Assembly: GCA_947044365.1 (NCBI GenBank)
Contig: OX345636.1
Span: forward strand, 42,415,537-42,479,536
DNA: 64,000 nucleotides
Reading direction: 5' to 3'
From: Petrosia ficiformis
Lineage: Eukaryota > Porifera > Demospongiae > Haplosclerida > Petrosiidae
In this document: piece by piece, positions 1-64,000 of the stretch
Layout: the number at the start of each line of letters is the position of its first letter
How positions within the stretch are numbered: the stretch's first letter is position 1
The notes under the pieces: generated by a model
What the model saw: only the letters and a program-made list of their open reading frames with translations
Told to the model about the DNA's origin: nothing
Databases searched by the model: none
Program-made: the position numbers and the translations under genes

Positions 1-183
1 ACTAAACTATACTGAACTAGATTACAAGTCTATTTAACTATCACTAACATTAAAATGAAAATTGTCCAATAATGGGCACTTTTAGTTATGTAACTAAAAC
101 CCTTTCAGTAGGCCTAATGTTATTTTGCTTAACTAACTAGCTATAACTGTAACTGACTAAATTGCAAGAAACTAGCACTATAA

Positions 184-560
184 CTGAAAGTGACTTTAAT
201 AGATTGTGATTGTCCTCGTAACTTCATCAATATCGTAATTTATCCCAAAATTATTGCATTTGTCCATATCGACGGAATTAGAGGTGTGGTCTCAACTCCA
301 TCAAGTCACTTTTATATCACTTAGAGTACCCTCTATCTGAAAATGACTTTTATAGATTGTGACTGTACTCGTAACTTCATCAATATCGTAATTTATCCCA
401 AAATTATTGCATTTGTCCATATTGACGGAATTCGGGGTGTGGTTTCCACTCCATCAAGTCACTTTTATATCACTTAGAGTACCCTCTACCTGAAAGTGAC
501 TTTAATAGATTGTGACTGTACTCGTAACTTCATCAATATCGTAATTTATCCCAAAATAGT
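184..560. repeat. Tandem repeat, about 153-bp unit, 2.5 copies
   Basis: The same unit begins near 184, 338 and 490, each time with a variant of 'ctgaaagtgacttt' and running through 'cttcatcaatatcgtaatt'. Copies differ by a few substitutions. The flanking 1-180 is rich in 'ttagttaactaaaac', a dispersed motif seen again at 44,320-44,380, 58,380-58,600 and 60,545-60,960. No coding content. Confidence 0.85.
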
Positions 561-1243
561 ACTACTGATTATAAATGATTGTAGATTATGATTATTATTT
601 TTTTTACAATTCTGGCAGTTTTCTGTCTAAACAAATGTACACAGCCTTGTCATATGTTAGATTATATTTCACTCTAATTAATTCTGTTAGTATCTGCAGA
701 ATGGATGGAATATCAATCTATATGTATGATAAAGAATTAATGTGATTTACTTACTTCTGGTAATATGATAAATTTTGTTTGTGGAATCAGTAAAGTTGCC
801 GAGGTTTTGTATATGTCAGATTGCATCCCTTGTAGGTAATAAACTATTTCATCCACCTTTGAATAATTATAAGTATTATCGTAATGTTATTGTAGGGATG
901 TGACTGCACAATAATTCACCATATCCTGCTGATCAACTGGCCACATATTCAGGTGTATTGCCAGGCTACGAACATGTATTCCCACCTCCGTATTGATGTA
1001 GGCACTAATACAATCACCAGAATACAACAGCCTAACAGTTGGCTACAAATCAAGTGATTATCAGTGACACATGTGTTAACCTATATAAAGCCATACCTCA
1101 AAACTCTTGATAGTAGTGCGTATAAAGTTTCTGTTAAATATTTCGTCCCTGCATTTTATGAGTATTTACTGTGTTTATTCTTGTGTAACATCAAGTTTGA
1201 AAACTTACTTATCTGATAGTCTGTTTAATTTAGGATAATGTTT

Positions 1244-2908
1244 TACATAAGTCTCTTTTCCCCATGGTACAGTAAACAGCTCATCCTCTTCATCAACAGG
1301 AGAAAATTCATTTTTAAAATTTGGAACCAGCAGTCCATCTCCCTCGGGATCAGCTTCAACTTCAGTTGGATTGGACATACAGACATGTTCATGTAAATCA
1401 AAATTATTGACATTAACATAAATTATTTACCTTGCCATAAATCATCGCAGTCAATATCATCAGAAAATTGTGATGATGTTGGTGATGGAGAAGAGTGTGA
1501 AGTGACTTGTTCTGCATAGATGATTGAAAATATAAATAGCATTTACTAGTAAATGCTATTTTTTGCTCTAGTAATTCCTGCAGTATCTGTTTTCTTGCAG
1601 ATTTAGTGTCAGACTGAATATTGAAAGGAAAGATTAAAGAATAAAAAGATTGATAATAAATGTACATAGATTAACCTGTGAGAATGTCATATTTGTACGA
1701 GTAGCAAAACATCTTGCAGCAAAACATCTTGCAGCCTATAGTATAATAGAATGCAATTTCAAGAATTATGTCCACCAAAATCAGTATATGGTATGCCCAC
1801 CATGCACAGCATTACTCCACAGTCATAACAATTTTTCTGTCTTGGCACATTAATGTCCTGTTTGCGTATGGTGATATATACATGTATGAGATCAGTCCTG
1901 GTAACATTTTTGATTGGACAACTTACTGATGAATTGCAATACTGCCATTGAGACAAATCCAGCGTTACATTTTGTTTTATTGACTCCTGTTTCAAATAAT
2001 AACTAGTAAGTGTGTAAGATAATCATTATTATTATCACAGGTTTCTTCAGCATCATACCATATCCAATTAATTATATGTGGAGTGAATCCATATTTGGAA
2101 TCGATGTAGAGGATGAACTTGTTTTGCACATCAACGACCTATCGTATGGTAATTGTAGTTCAATAGGTATTCAAATGTATTAAGTTACTGTTTATGCATA
2201 CCATTAGAATCCAATGACTAGGTCTATGTATTGGAAAAAATAGAGCATCCTTTCTGAATATGTTTGTGTTCTAAAATTGTATATAACACATTTCAAATCT
2301 ATCTCAAACAGGTAAATTAACCATTTGACCTTTGTAAACCTTTTCACTCCTTCATGGCCTTCACTTATTAGTTTTGGTAGAAATACTGGATCAAAGGTCA
2401 CATTCTTTTGCAGTGATTAAATTTGTCGTACATTGAGAAGAAACAACATCGTTACTACCTTTTTGCCTGTAGTATAAAAATGATTATTACAATTTAAGGA
2501 ACATCAAATGTGTAGTTACAGGAGATCCAATTGAAATGGTGTATCGGGCGTTTTCTGGTATTGACCTCTTTCGCCTCTCTTAAAAAATGATTTTTTCCGT
2601 TTTCTCCATTTTTCTTTTAGAGGTTTTGTAACCTCTTCTGGTTGTTTCTATATAAATTCAGGACTGGTATTAGTTGCAAAGCCGGTAACTTACTCAATAA
2701 CATCAAAATAATTATGTACCTTTATTTTGCAACAGTCACGCTTGTTAATTGTATCAACAAAGGACATTTGACGTCCAATAAGAATTTCATAATGTTGTTT
2801 TATGAATAGATCCGGTCTTAATCGATGTTTCGAATGGTCAGTGCACTTCACAATGAAGTTCCAGGCTTCAATTGTACCAGCTGTGCGCTCTGTTGCATCA
2901 AGTGAAAC
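1244..2908 (-). CDS. SENP/Ulp1-like (peptidase C48) cysteine protease gene, 5' end not found
   Basis: Members of this family remove SUMO or related modifiers from proteins; many copies in invertebrate genomes are transposon-linked. Exons I can place, in minus-strand order: 2908-2720, 2647-2520, 2404-2330, 2270-2202, 2138 to about 2045, 1986-1927, 1857-1801, 1735-1676, 1613-1547, 1511-1431 and 1359-1244, with a TAA stop at 1246-1244. Introns are mostly 35-120 nt, far shorter than in the neighbouring large gene. The catalytic set is visible across exons: His in 'PSHWIL' (codon 2216-2214), Asp in 'YIDSKYG' (2102-2100), Gln in 'VPRQKN' (1839-1837) and Cys in 'YDCGVMLC' (1821-1819). An acidic tail follows the protease domain. 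Phases agree from the Cys exon to the stop. Two junctions (2520 to 2404, and about 2045 to 1986) cannot be kept in frame with canonical sites, so an exon may be missing or the copy may be disrupted. No initiator Met was identified. Domain call is firm; gene model is tentative. Confidence 0.62.
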
Positions 2909-3068
2909 CTATAATTAGATGAAAAGCGGGCAATTTTATTTGAATTGTACTAAGCTTATGGACATGCCTTAATTAAGGTACTTTGACTGTCTTTTACTGC
3001 TTTTCCCCAGTTCCTATATCAAGCTGGATCACCTAATATAGAAATGTGTTCATACATGCAAACAAATT

Positions 3069-3540
3069 TTGGCATTTGTGTCAGCAATCGTAGGAAAAAA
3101 AGAGAAGGTTAGAGGAGGGAGTATAGTTGTGGAAAAAGGATGGTGGACCTCATTTCAAAGGCGACATACTCAGCTCTCATTGAGATGTGCAGAAGCATTA
3201 TCATATGCCAGGGTCATGGCTCAAGACCCTAAAATATTAAACTCTTACTATGACGTCTTGGAAAAAACTTTAAAAGATATGATTTATTGAATAATCCACA
3301 CATGATTTTTAATTGTGATGAGACAGGATTTTCTTTAGAGCATAAGCCAAGGAAACTAGAAGGTATGAAAGGAGTGAAGCATTCCACTTCTGGTGACAAG
3401 GCACAAATGACTGTGCTAGTTTGTATGTGTGCAAGTAATTATTCCATGCTACAACGCAACGAATATATTTGATCAGAAGAGGTTAAAGCCTGATCATACC
3501 AAAGGAGAGATACCAGGGACAAACTGCATGATGTACAAAC
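3069..3540 (+). pseudogene. Decayed pogo/Tigger-like (CENP-B/DDE_1) transposase fragment
   Basis: Translation gives part of a CENP-B-type helix-turn-helix ('GWWTSFQRRHTQLSLR') followed by the start of the DDE_1 domain ('MIFNCDETGFS', then 'HSTSGDKAQMTVLVC', then 'IFDQKRLKP' and 'GEIPGTN'). These segments lie in three reading frames: a shift occurs in the A-rich run near 3271-3280 and another near 3445. The rest of the catalytic domain is not recognisable, and an in-frame stop follows at about 3558. It is an inactive relic. The stretch 3600-3840 contains one more short coding-like piece ('EKWLSALYPES' then a stop) that I could not assign. Confidence 0.7.
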
Positions 3541-3983
3541 AAATGTATCTAGCAGTTTGACTTTAAAAAAAGTGAGCTTCAACACTTTCAGTGTAGGTAT
3601 GAAGATTTAACATTCCAGGTGACACTAGATATGAAAAGTGGCTTTCAGCACTTTACCCTGAATCCTAGGATGATGAGTCTTTTGGTTAGATGTGTCATTT
3701 CACCACATGAACCGTACTTAGTACATCATATACCACATCCAGTAGAAACATGTACTGGCTTAAAATACTCCCCTTTCATATACCTCAATACTTACCATGG
3801 TGAGGACAGAAACAGATGACAGTTTAACCATAGATATTATTTCTACTCCAATCATTCATACAACCTCAAATATTATAACAGTAATGTGATACATAAGATA
3901 ATACATCGCTTATTATAATAACACCTAATATAACTTAAAATGTTTGACAACTAATACATCTAAAGCAGTAACTTGAATGCAAA

Positions 3984-4469
3984 TTATTCTTTTGCTATAT
4001 ACCAGACATGGTTCTTCATATCTTTCTCAGCTTGTTCTCGTATCTCTGGTTTATCAGCTAGGTATTCATCAATAGTCATATCTTCATATGGTTTTTGAGC
4101 TTTTATTTTCGTTAACTCATTACGCAATTCTACTACCTTGGTCTTTGATTGGTCGATTACTTCTTGCACCTGTGTTTCAACATCTTTCTGATATGCAGCT
4201 AGTTTGGATGAAGTTGTGTCTTTTGGGTAAGGTATGGATAAATTTTCATACTGCTTTTGAAACCCATCAACAAATCCTGACTTTGAAATGGCTTTCTTGT
4301 AATGTTGCCAATCAACAGGTTCAGGTTTTTCTGGATATGAATTGACTCTGGCTAATGTTGCTTCATATTTTCCTCTGAAAGCTAGAAAATCGCCACGTAC
4401 TTCCACTGGAAGGGATGCAGCCAATTTTGCCCAGTCGATAACTTTTTGTCCAACTCTCCTTGTAGCCAT
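3984..4469 (-). CDS. ATP5PD: ATP synthase subunit d, mitochondrial
   Basis: This subunit belongs to the peripheral stalk of the mitochondrial F1Fo ATP synthase and helps hold F1 still while the rotor turns. The ORF encodes 161 residues, the length I recall for the human protein. Shared features are 'KVIDWAKLAASLP' near the N terminus, 'PVDWQHYKKAISKSGFVD' around residues 50-67, a charged helical middle, and 'PYEDMTIDEYL' near the C terminus. The open frame extends 26 codons upstream to 4547, but the Met at 4469 (MATRRVGQK) aligns with the family start and lies 33 nt from an NRF-1-like promoter site, so I chose it. The gene is intronless here, unlike its vertebrate counterpart. It could be an old retrocopy that kept or gained a promoter, or simply a compact gene. 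No frameshift or stop is present. Confidence 0.93.
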   Translation of the reverse strand: MATRRVGQKVIDWAKLAASLPVEVRGDFLAFRGKYEATLARVNSYPEKPEPVDWQHYKKAISKSGFVDGFQKQYENLSIPYPKDTTSSKLAAYQKDVETQVQEVIDQSKTKVVELRNELTKIKAQKPYEDMTIDEYLADKPEIREQAEKDMKNHVWYIAKE

Positions 4470-4501
4470 TTTGTTTGTTGTGGGCGTGAAGATTATTTCA
4501 T

Positions 4502-4523
4502 TGCGCATGCGTGAAAACACGTG
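4502..4523 (-). promoter_or_regulatory. NRF-1-like site plus E-box upstream of ATP5PD
   Basis: 'tgcgcatgcgtg' at 4502-4513 matches the NRF-1 consensus YGCGCAYGCGCR at 11 of 12 positions, and 'cacgtg' follows at 4518-4523. It sits 33-54 nt upstream of the chosen ATP5PD start. NRF-1 is the known activator of nuclear genes for oxidative phosphorylation, so the placement fits the product. Function is inferred. Confidence 0.6.
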
Positions 4524-4559
4524 CACGCATGGATCTGCTAAAAACAACTATTAGTCTAT

Positions 4560-7500
4560 TATTAGGACGATGTTGTGTTATGCATTTGAACATATACAAA
4601 ATCTAACGATTCTCCTTACGCCTGTATGCACTATTGTCTCTAGATCTCTATAAACAATCATGTACATAAGGCAATGTTACAAATGCACACATACATATCG
4701 AAGTCATATTATCAACCCTTGATACATATAATTATAGTTGGATTTGAAGAATCGCACAAACAACCATCTTTCCAAATATCAAATAGGCAACAACTATGCA
4801 TGCCAGCACATAGCAGGAACATTACCACTTCAGTTTATTTGGTCGCTCTTCAGTGCATTTGTGACAACGTATCCCACAGTAAGTTCAGTTCACTGTATTA
4901 TCCACTGCATTCCATGCAACTAAAGATATAATTATATTCACAAATACTGATTTAAGTACATAATAAATATAATAATGTTACATACAATGATACAAAGATA
5001 TAGATCTATATAATTTATATATAATCATATATTTACCGACTCAAACCATGCTTACTGTAGTAGATTAGTGAGTAAGGTTGGAGAGTGTCCATTTTTCATT
5101 TCATGCTGTAGCAGCTTTCTATAAGCAGGATAGATGTTGTCTGAATGTTCAGTGGTGGACAATGTTTAATTATATTTTTCACTTAAAGCTTATTAATGAA
5201 ATAATGAGTTCATGTATGAACATCTTATGGTCTAAAAATAATTATATCAATAATATTGACAATCAATACTACATCTACTACAGTTTAATTTGCATGCTGA
5301 CAATTAAATAGGGAACAGTAAGTCAAACCATCAACAATCTATAAAGTTTTCTGATCCATTTGTATGGCTATATACAACCTCATCATCTTTTTTTTGCCAT
5401 TTAGTGTTTGGAATTCCAAACTGCCTTGCCTATACTATATTTCTAGTATTTATCATTTGTGGGTCAGTTGTGGCATGAATCAATAAGGAGACTTTCCATT
5501 TGAACTCTGGTATTTGATAGGATGCAACATACCCAACGGTCCTTTAAATACTGCTTTATGTCTGGCTTGTAATGTATTACAAAGGGCTATAATTCATGTG
5601 CATTGTGTACATTACTAGAATTATCCACTGACTACTAGCATGCTTTTTGATATTGAACCATTGTTGATTCATTCCATAGCTTGTTTATATGCACATGCTG
5701 CCTAAAGGACCTGCATCAAAGGCACAAGGGCCTTCTCTTTCTACAAGGTTATCTAATAAGCCATAATTAGTATTTATAAATCACTGTTAACTATTTCTCT
5801 TCTTTAGCCTGGTACATCAGTAGATGACATCTTGTCAAAAAAAAACGTTTTCAGAGCCAAGATTATTCATCGTTACTATTCCAGAAAATTCTATCAACTA
5901 ACAAGGACTTATAATTGCAGAACGGACAGTTCTCTTAAAAATAGACAACTTGGTAATAGCTCCTATGTTATATTTTCTCTTTTATCCATTCAAATGGTTT
6001 CAAAGAATATATAATAAAGTTGTGGAAACATCATGTACAATCCACAAGAATTACTGCCAGATGGGAAATAGTACTATAACAATGGTTATGAAAATGACAA
6101 TATTGTTACAATATTCATGATGATTGTGTTGCAAAGGATAATTATGATAACACAATCTATGCTGCATTTGAATTTCTGTATGCCGGTTAGTGGACATCAC
6201 CTGGATAACTCCTCATTACTCACAGTTGATGAAATTGAGAATACTCTACTTCGGAATAAGTGGCTGTTAAACCTGTAATTGCTGTATTAATAGAAATTAA
6301 TTCGACACTATATATATATAAACTTAATTCCACCATGATCAGAATAGTATCTAATCCAATAAGTTTTAACTACAATTGTCAAATTTAAACCTATTATTTT
6401 CCAAGAAACAGGAATAATATTTATATACACTGAACACTCTGACAGTATTGAACTTTCAGCTTAAATTAAATTGCCAGATTAATTGTTGATCCATATAGGA
6501 TCAAGAAAGAGTAGGGTTAATTCAGGTAAAATCTATTCACTCTCATTAACCAATTCCAGTAGATATATGTATTATTAACTATGGCACTTTAAGAAGGTTC
6601 AATATTACCAGTCCTGGTTGGTTAGCCACAGCCTAACACTTTAATATGATACGAGTGATCTGATTGGCTGCTACCAAGTTTCAAAATCACTTAGAAACTT
6701 ACACAGTCAACATTTCTTTGTGTCAGTTAGTTGCATGAATTAGTCAAGACTGCTTGACCAGATTGATTAGATTCTTTGTGCTTTGTATCTATAGAGTGCT
6801 TAGCTACTTGGGTGCAAATTTAGGCGAATTGATTGATGCTATACTATTTGAGGTGAAAATGAGTGCACATATACATCAGTTGTTTGTATTTATACTAGTG
6901 TTGTTTTAGTATGACAATCATCACTAATGACCCGGCACTTTTTTAAGTTATCACATATAGCGGTTATATATAGTATGACAGTAATTGCAATAGACCTGTA
7001 ATTTAGTCACTTGGCTTTGTTAACACTGAATTCCTAAGAGGGGTTATAGTTAATTAAATAAACAACACTAATTTATACATATAATTATAAATCTCTGCCA
7101 TGATCTGAAAAAAATCTAATATCTAATATAGCTATGTTATTACATAGTAGCCTGCTTAATAAGTAAACCTCCTCCACAATATGTCCCAAGAAACAAGATT
7201 ACAAGAATAACGAGAGCCGTCGGGACGGGACCCTCGCCTACGTGGCAAGGTAATACAAACTATAATTTCGAAATAATTATAATATGCCAAAAGATTATAA
7301 TTATCATTGCTCGTTTGTATGGTCATATAATAATGAGAATGTTTACTTCAGATTGTTTAGTTTGTGTATAAAACATATTAAGTTATAAAACCGTACTGGC
7401 ATGTTAGTTTTTATAATAATATTATAATAGATATAGATATATATATATATATAATATATATATAAATAATTATATATATATATTTATGTGTAAATTATAT

Positions 7501-8100
7501 AAACTAACATGTCACTACTTATTACGATTATACTAGTCTCTTCCTTGTCTATACTATAAGTCTTACATTTTAGTCTCTGTATTATCTGAAAGAAGAAAGA
7601 AAGATCCTCAATTCGTCTTGTGAAATATTCCACAAAGACAGCATAGACAGGTCCTCAAAACTGCTGACGTTCGAGTAACGTGCACAGCACATGACTTTGT
7701 TTGCTTTTATGTAGTGCTTTGCTAGCGATAGTCATGATACAGGAGTAGTTATGTTTTGATGTGTTCAGATGCCTCCACGAGTCTTCTCAAGTCTGGAAAC
7801 AGTAACCGTGAGTTATAAACATTGTGATAACTTTATAACCGAAAGGTTTAAGAAGAATTCCTACGTTATTTTTTTTCCTTGTATAATTTGAAGTCTACCA
7901 GTACCCCTTTTGAAATGTCAATGTTTTTATTTTTCCAGAAAAATTGCTAACACACACACAGACACACAGACACACAGACACACAGACAAAACGATTACCG
8001 TACCCTTCCGCCTACGCTACGCGGCGAGGGTAATCAGCAATTAGAAATTATGGTAAGAGTTATTTTATTATGGGAGTGTAACAGGATAAAAATTTATTTA
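4560..8100. other. No gene recognised; AT-rich intergenic DNA
   Basis: Only short ORFs without recognisable domains are present. The stretch contains an AT microsatellite at 7,437-7,490, a diverged dispersed repeat at 6,535-6,850, a short (CACAGA)n run at 7,950-7,990, and two GC-richer patches (7,205-7,250 and 7,995-8,035) that share 'ccctcgcctac'-like sequence on opposite strands, perhaps the ends of an old element. Confidence 0.5.
6535..6850 (+). repeat. Dispersed repeat, first of a diverged pair
   Basis: This stretch and 8,876-9,205 share many blocks in the same order, for example 'gccacagcct', 'gagtgat.tgattggct', 'taccaagttt' and 'aacatttctttgt', with substitutions and small gaps. One copy lies upstream of the large gene and the other in its first intron. 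Confidence 0.6.
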
Positions 8101-8117
8101 AATTTACAACCACTAGA

Positions 8118-8144
8118 TCACGTGACCGATGAGAAACATGGCGG
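8118..8144 (+). promoter_or_regulatory. Putative core promoter of the MASK gene: E-box and YY1-type element
   Basis: 'tcacgtga' (8118-8125), a palindromic USF/TFE-type E-box, is followed 9 nt later by 'aaacatggcgga' (8134-8144 region), which matches the YY1 initiator-type motif AANATGGCGG that often overlaps transcription starts in animal genes. Its ATG (8138) could also open a 9-codon upstream ORF ending at 8167 if transcription begins before it. The start codon of the gene is about 110 nt downstream. Inferred from motifs only. Confidence 0.45.
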
Positions 8145-8251
8145 AGAGGTCGGTCTGGAATGCTTGAAAGAACATACAGTAGAGACCGACTACCTGTTAT
8201 TAAGGGAGAGCTCACAGACTACTGGAATTCAGTAGGACGGTTTATAGAATA

Positions 8252-62126
<53,875 letters not shown>

Positions 62127-62197
62127 TATTCATTAATTAATATTTTCAGTGTTCTCATTGGCTGTCTTTGAAGGGTACAGAACCTTTTTTAACACAA

Positions 62198-62203
62198 AAT
62201 AAA
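62198..62203 (+). promoter_or_regulatory. Polyadenylation signal AATAAA
   Basis: First AATAAA after the stop codon, 72 nt downstream of it, and just before a family A element. Confidence 0.55.
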
Positions 62204-62289
62204 CCATTCTTGAATGCAACACCAAACTGTATATATACCCTTCCTGCAAACACTATATTACAGTTTGTACATGTATTGTCATATTGCTA

Positions 62290-62758
62290 TGAAACAAGTG
62301 TATATAGAGAAAAAAAACATCCCTATGATTGCTTTACAAATTTATAAAAGTATCCCTATGACTGCTTTGTGGTGTCCAGCATTCAGTAATCATGGCTGAC
62401 TATCAAGCATGAAAGACAACAGCTTATTATAGTTATTATTTTGATTATCTACTCTCCTGACCTTTCAAAGGACCTTGTAGAACTTTAGGAATATATGTCA
62501 GGCAGAATAGCTAGCTATTAGTTCCAGTTTCTACGTAAGCTACACAGCTTTCTTTCTGCTGGTGTATAGAGCTTGATTGCGCGTTCTTTCACGCGCCACG
62601 CCCATTAATTGACCGAGCCCCCGGGAATGATGTAACTTCCTTAACTACGTATACAACGCATACTCGCGTAGGTGACACAAACATATATATATATATATAA
62701 ACATACATCAAACCCGTGGGAAAGCAATCATAGGGATGGCCCTACGGGCCATAAAAAA
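62290..62758 (-). mobile_element. Dispersed element family A, copy at the 3' end of the gene
   Basis: Full-length reversed copy: 'gtgtatatagag' to 'gggccataaaaaacc', with 'attgaccgagcccccggg' and 'actacgtatacaacgcat' inside. The first 50 nt contain a second, partial terminal block ('catccctatgattgcttta'). Confidence 0.85.
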
Positions 62759-63301
62759 CCAAGAATGGGATTTTTGCTTCATTAATTATTCATGACCCTG
62801 AAAATATTTGTTAATGAAATTTGGAAGGATTTATTAACTAGAGCTACATGTACATTAAAATAAGCCTATAATTATACATCATTTTGTAAGCAATTCATTT
62901 GCCTGTTCTCATTGCTATACAATTAATATTCATTGTAATCTACTATGTCCAGTACATATTTTGGTAATCTAAGAACACTGGAACACCACTTATATATATA
63001 TATATATATATAAGGATGGCACAAAACAATGGTGGAGTCATATCAAAGATTAGAAAATTCAATTTAGGCCCACACTTAGCGTCTCTACAAGTTCGATTGC
63101 TTATAACTTTTGAATGGCTACATGTATAGCTTCAGTTTTTGCATCATCTCAAAGCAAATTTAATAGACTGTCTTATGCTAATGTTTGGCTGAATAATGTG
63201 GAAAGCCTACAAAAAGGTAGTCTCGTACCCAGACTGTCACGCCCCATGGCGAAAAACAGTCTGGTAACTTGGGCAAACATTCCTGGCGCAGTGACGTTAC
63301 A

Positions 63302-63510
63302 TCGCGTTTTCATAACATGACAGGTGTTTGTAATGAGTTAGAGTTGTGTTTTATTTGTGGACAACTTCAGCGTCCCTGCAGTGGAAGAAGAGTGATCACA
63401 GCTACTTCTACTAGTTTTAATATTTTCAGCGTCTGGAACTTTCTTCAAAGAGCCAAAATAGTACTACCAGATAAATCCTTTTTTTGTAGAAAGTGTTTTA
63501 TGACTGTTGT
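63302..63510 (+). pseudogene. Truncated Cys-rich (zinc-binding type) ORF inside the TIR element
   Basis: The frame contains 'LCFICGQLQRPCSGRR' and later 'SFFCRKCFMTVV', two CxxC pairs spaced like a treble-clef or ZAD-type zinc finger. Homology is lost after the deletion point. Probably the N-terminal part of a protein of the parent element. Confidence 0.5.
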
Positions 63511-63514
63511 TTTT

Positions 63515-63667
63515 GTTTCCAGCCCCAGTCGGGAGAGAAACAAAAACATCTTTACCCCTTACAAAGTTAATTATTGTTTCGTGTTGTTCACACGAAAGAC
63601 TGTTATATCCTGCTTGAGAAATAGCCATTTTTAAAGCATCTTCTATAGCTTCTAAAGGGAACGCCAT
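63515..63667 (-). pseudogene. Truncated RecQ-helicase-like ORF inside the TIR element
   Basis: Starts at Met 63,667 and reads 'LSCEQHETIINFVRGKDVFV' then 'SLPTGAG', which resembles the Q-motif and Walker A of RecQ helicases (usually PTGxGKS). It breaks before the Lys-Ser of Walker A, so no ATPase can be made. Confidence 0.6.
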
Positions 63668-63850
63668 CTTTAAGTATTTCCAGTCACCTATTCAAGAGTT
63701 AATCACATGATTCGTACTAATATTTGAAATCTGATTGGTTATTTCGTTTTCTCTGTAATAAACATCACTGCGCCAGGAATGTTTGCCCAAGTTACCAGAC
63801 TGTTTTTCGCCATGGGGCGTGACAGTCTGGGTACGAGACTAACAAAAAGG

Positions 63851-64000
63851 CAAACGAAAATGTAAGGTGAGTTGCTATGACTCAAAAACGTGTCTATGGT
63901 AATGTGAAGGCATAAAATTAATGACGCATTTTTGCATCAATGGCATATAATGGGTTAACTTGTCATGACTTGTTTCTTGTGAAATATTTAAAGTTACATG
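63851..64000. other. Flanking DNA, nothing recognised
   Basis: AT-rich sequence without an ORF or repeat that I could identify. The stretch 62,760-63,208 is likewise empty apart from a (TA)n tract at 62,993-63,012. Confidence 0.4.

Larger units (their letters stand above)
63218..63841. mobile_element. 77-bp-TIR element with 9-bp target duplication and two truncated ORFs
   Basis: Perfect 77-bp terminal inverted repeats (63,218-63,294 and 63,765-63,841), starting 'tagtctcgtacccagactgt'. Flanks acaaaaagg at 63,209-63,217 and 63,842-63,850 are identical. Long TIRs with a 9-bp duplication fit Mutator-like elements best. Both internal ORFs start near a TIR and break off at about 63,515, so this is probably an internally deleted derivative. 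Confidence 0.9.

Noticed and set aside
8050..8235. 61-codon ORF just before the MASK start
   Set aside because: No recognisable domain; overlaps the presumed promoter and 5' UTR and is out of frame with the main ORF.

Overview
The window is nuclear DNA of an invertebrate animal. It is AT-rich, its genes are spliced, and its introns are full of minisatellites, microsatellites and small DNA transposons. The protein families are plainly metazoan. A sponge or another early-branching animal would fit, but that is a weak inference; no species marker is visible.

Layout. Positions 1-4,500 hold a short-intron gene on the minus strand for a SENP/Ulp1-type (C48) cysteine protease, a decayed pogo/Tigger-like transposase on the plus strand, and a compact intronless minus-strand gene for mitochondrial ATP synthase subunit d (ATP5PD), with an NRF-1-like site just upstream of its start. 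Positions 4,560-8,100 show no gene I can support.

From 8,252 to 62,126 on the plus strand runs one very large gene, the MASK orthologue (ANKHD1/ANKRD17 in vertebrates). I could place 35 coding exons whose splice phases all agree. They total 8,739 nt, giving a predicted protein of 2,912 residues. Domain order is: N-terminal region, about 15 ankyrin repeats, a long Q/P/S-rich linker encoded by one 2,040-nt exon, 10 more ankyrin repeats, a basic stretch, a KH domain, and a long S/T/P-rich tail with a PAM2-like motif. The KH GXXG loop is altered (GRNS).

Introns make up most of the gene. They hold an apparently intact hAT transposon (36,281-38,598) with an 8-bp target duplication, several hAT-type MITEs with 8-bp duplications, a dispersed family of about 450 bp in ten or so copies, a tRNA-derived SINE, near-perfect palindromes, and many tandem arrays. 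In four introns (9, 21, 22, 25) the array begins at the exon and repeats copies of the exon end, in most cases with its splice donor. After the gene, at 63,218-63,841, lies a 77-bp-TIR element with a 9-bp duplication. It carries two converging truncated ORFs, one RecQ-helicase-like and one Cys-rich.

The three genes are housekeeping or regulatory and are not an operon or an obvious functional cluster.
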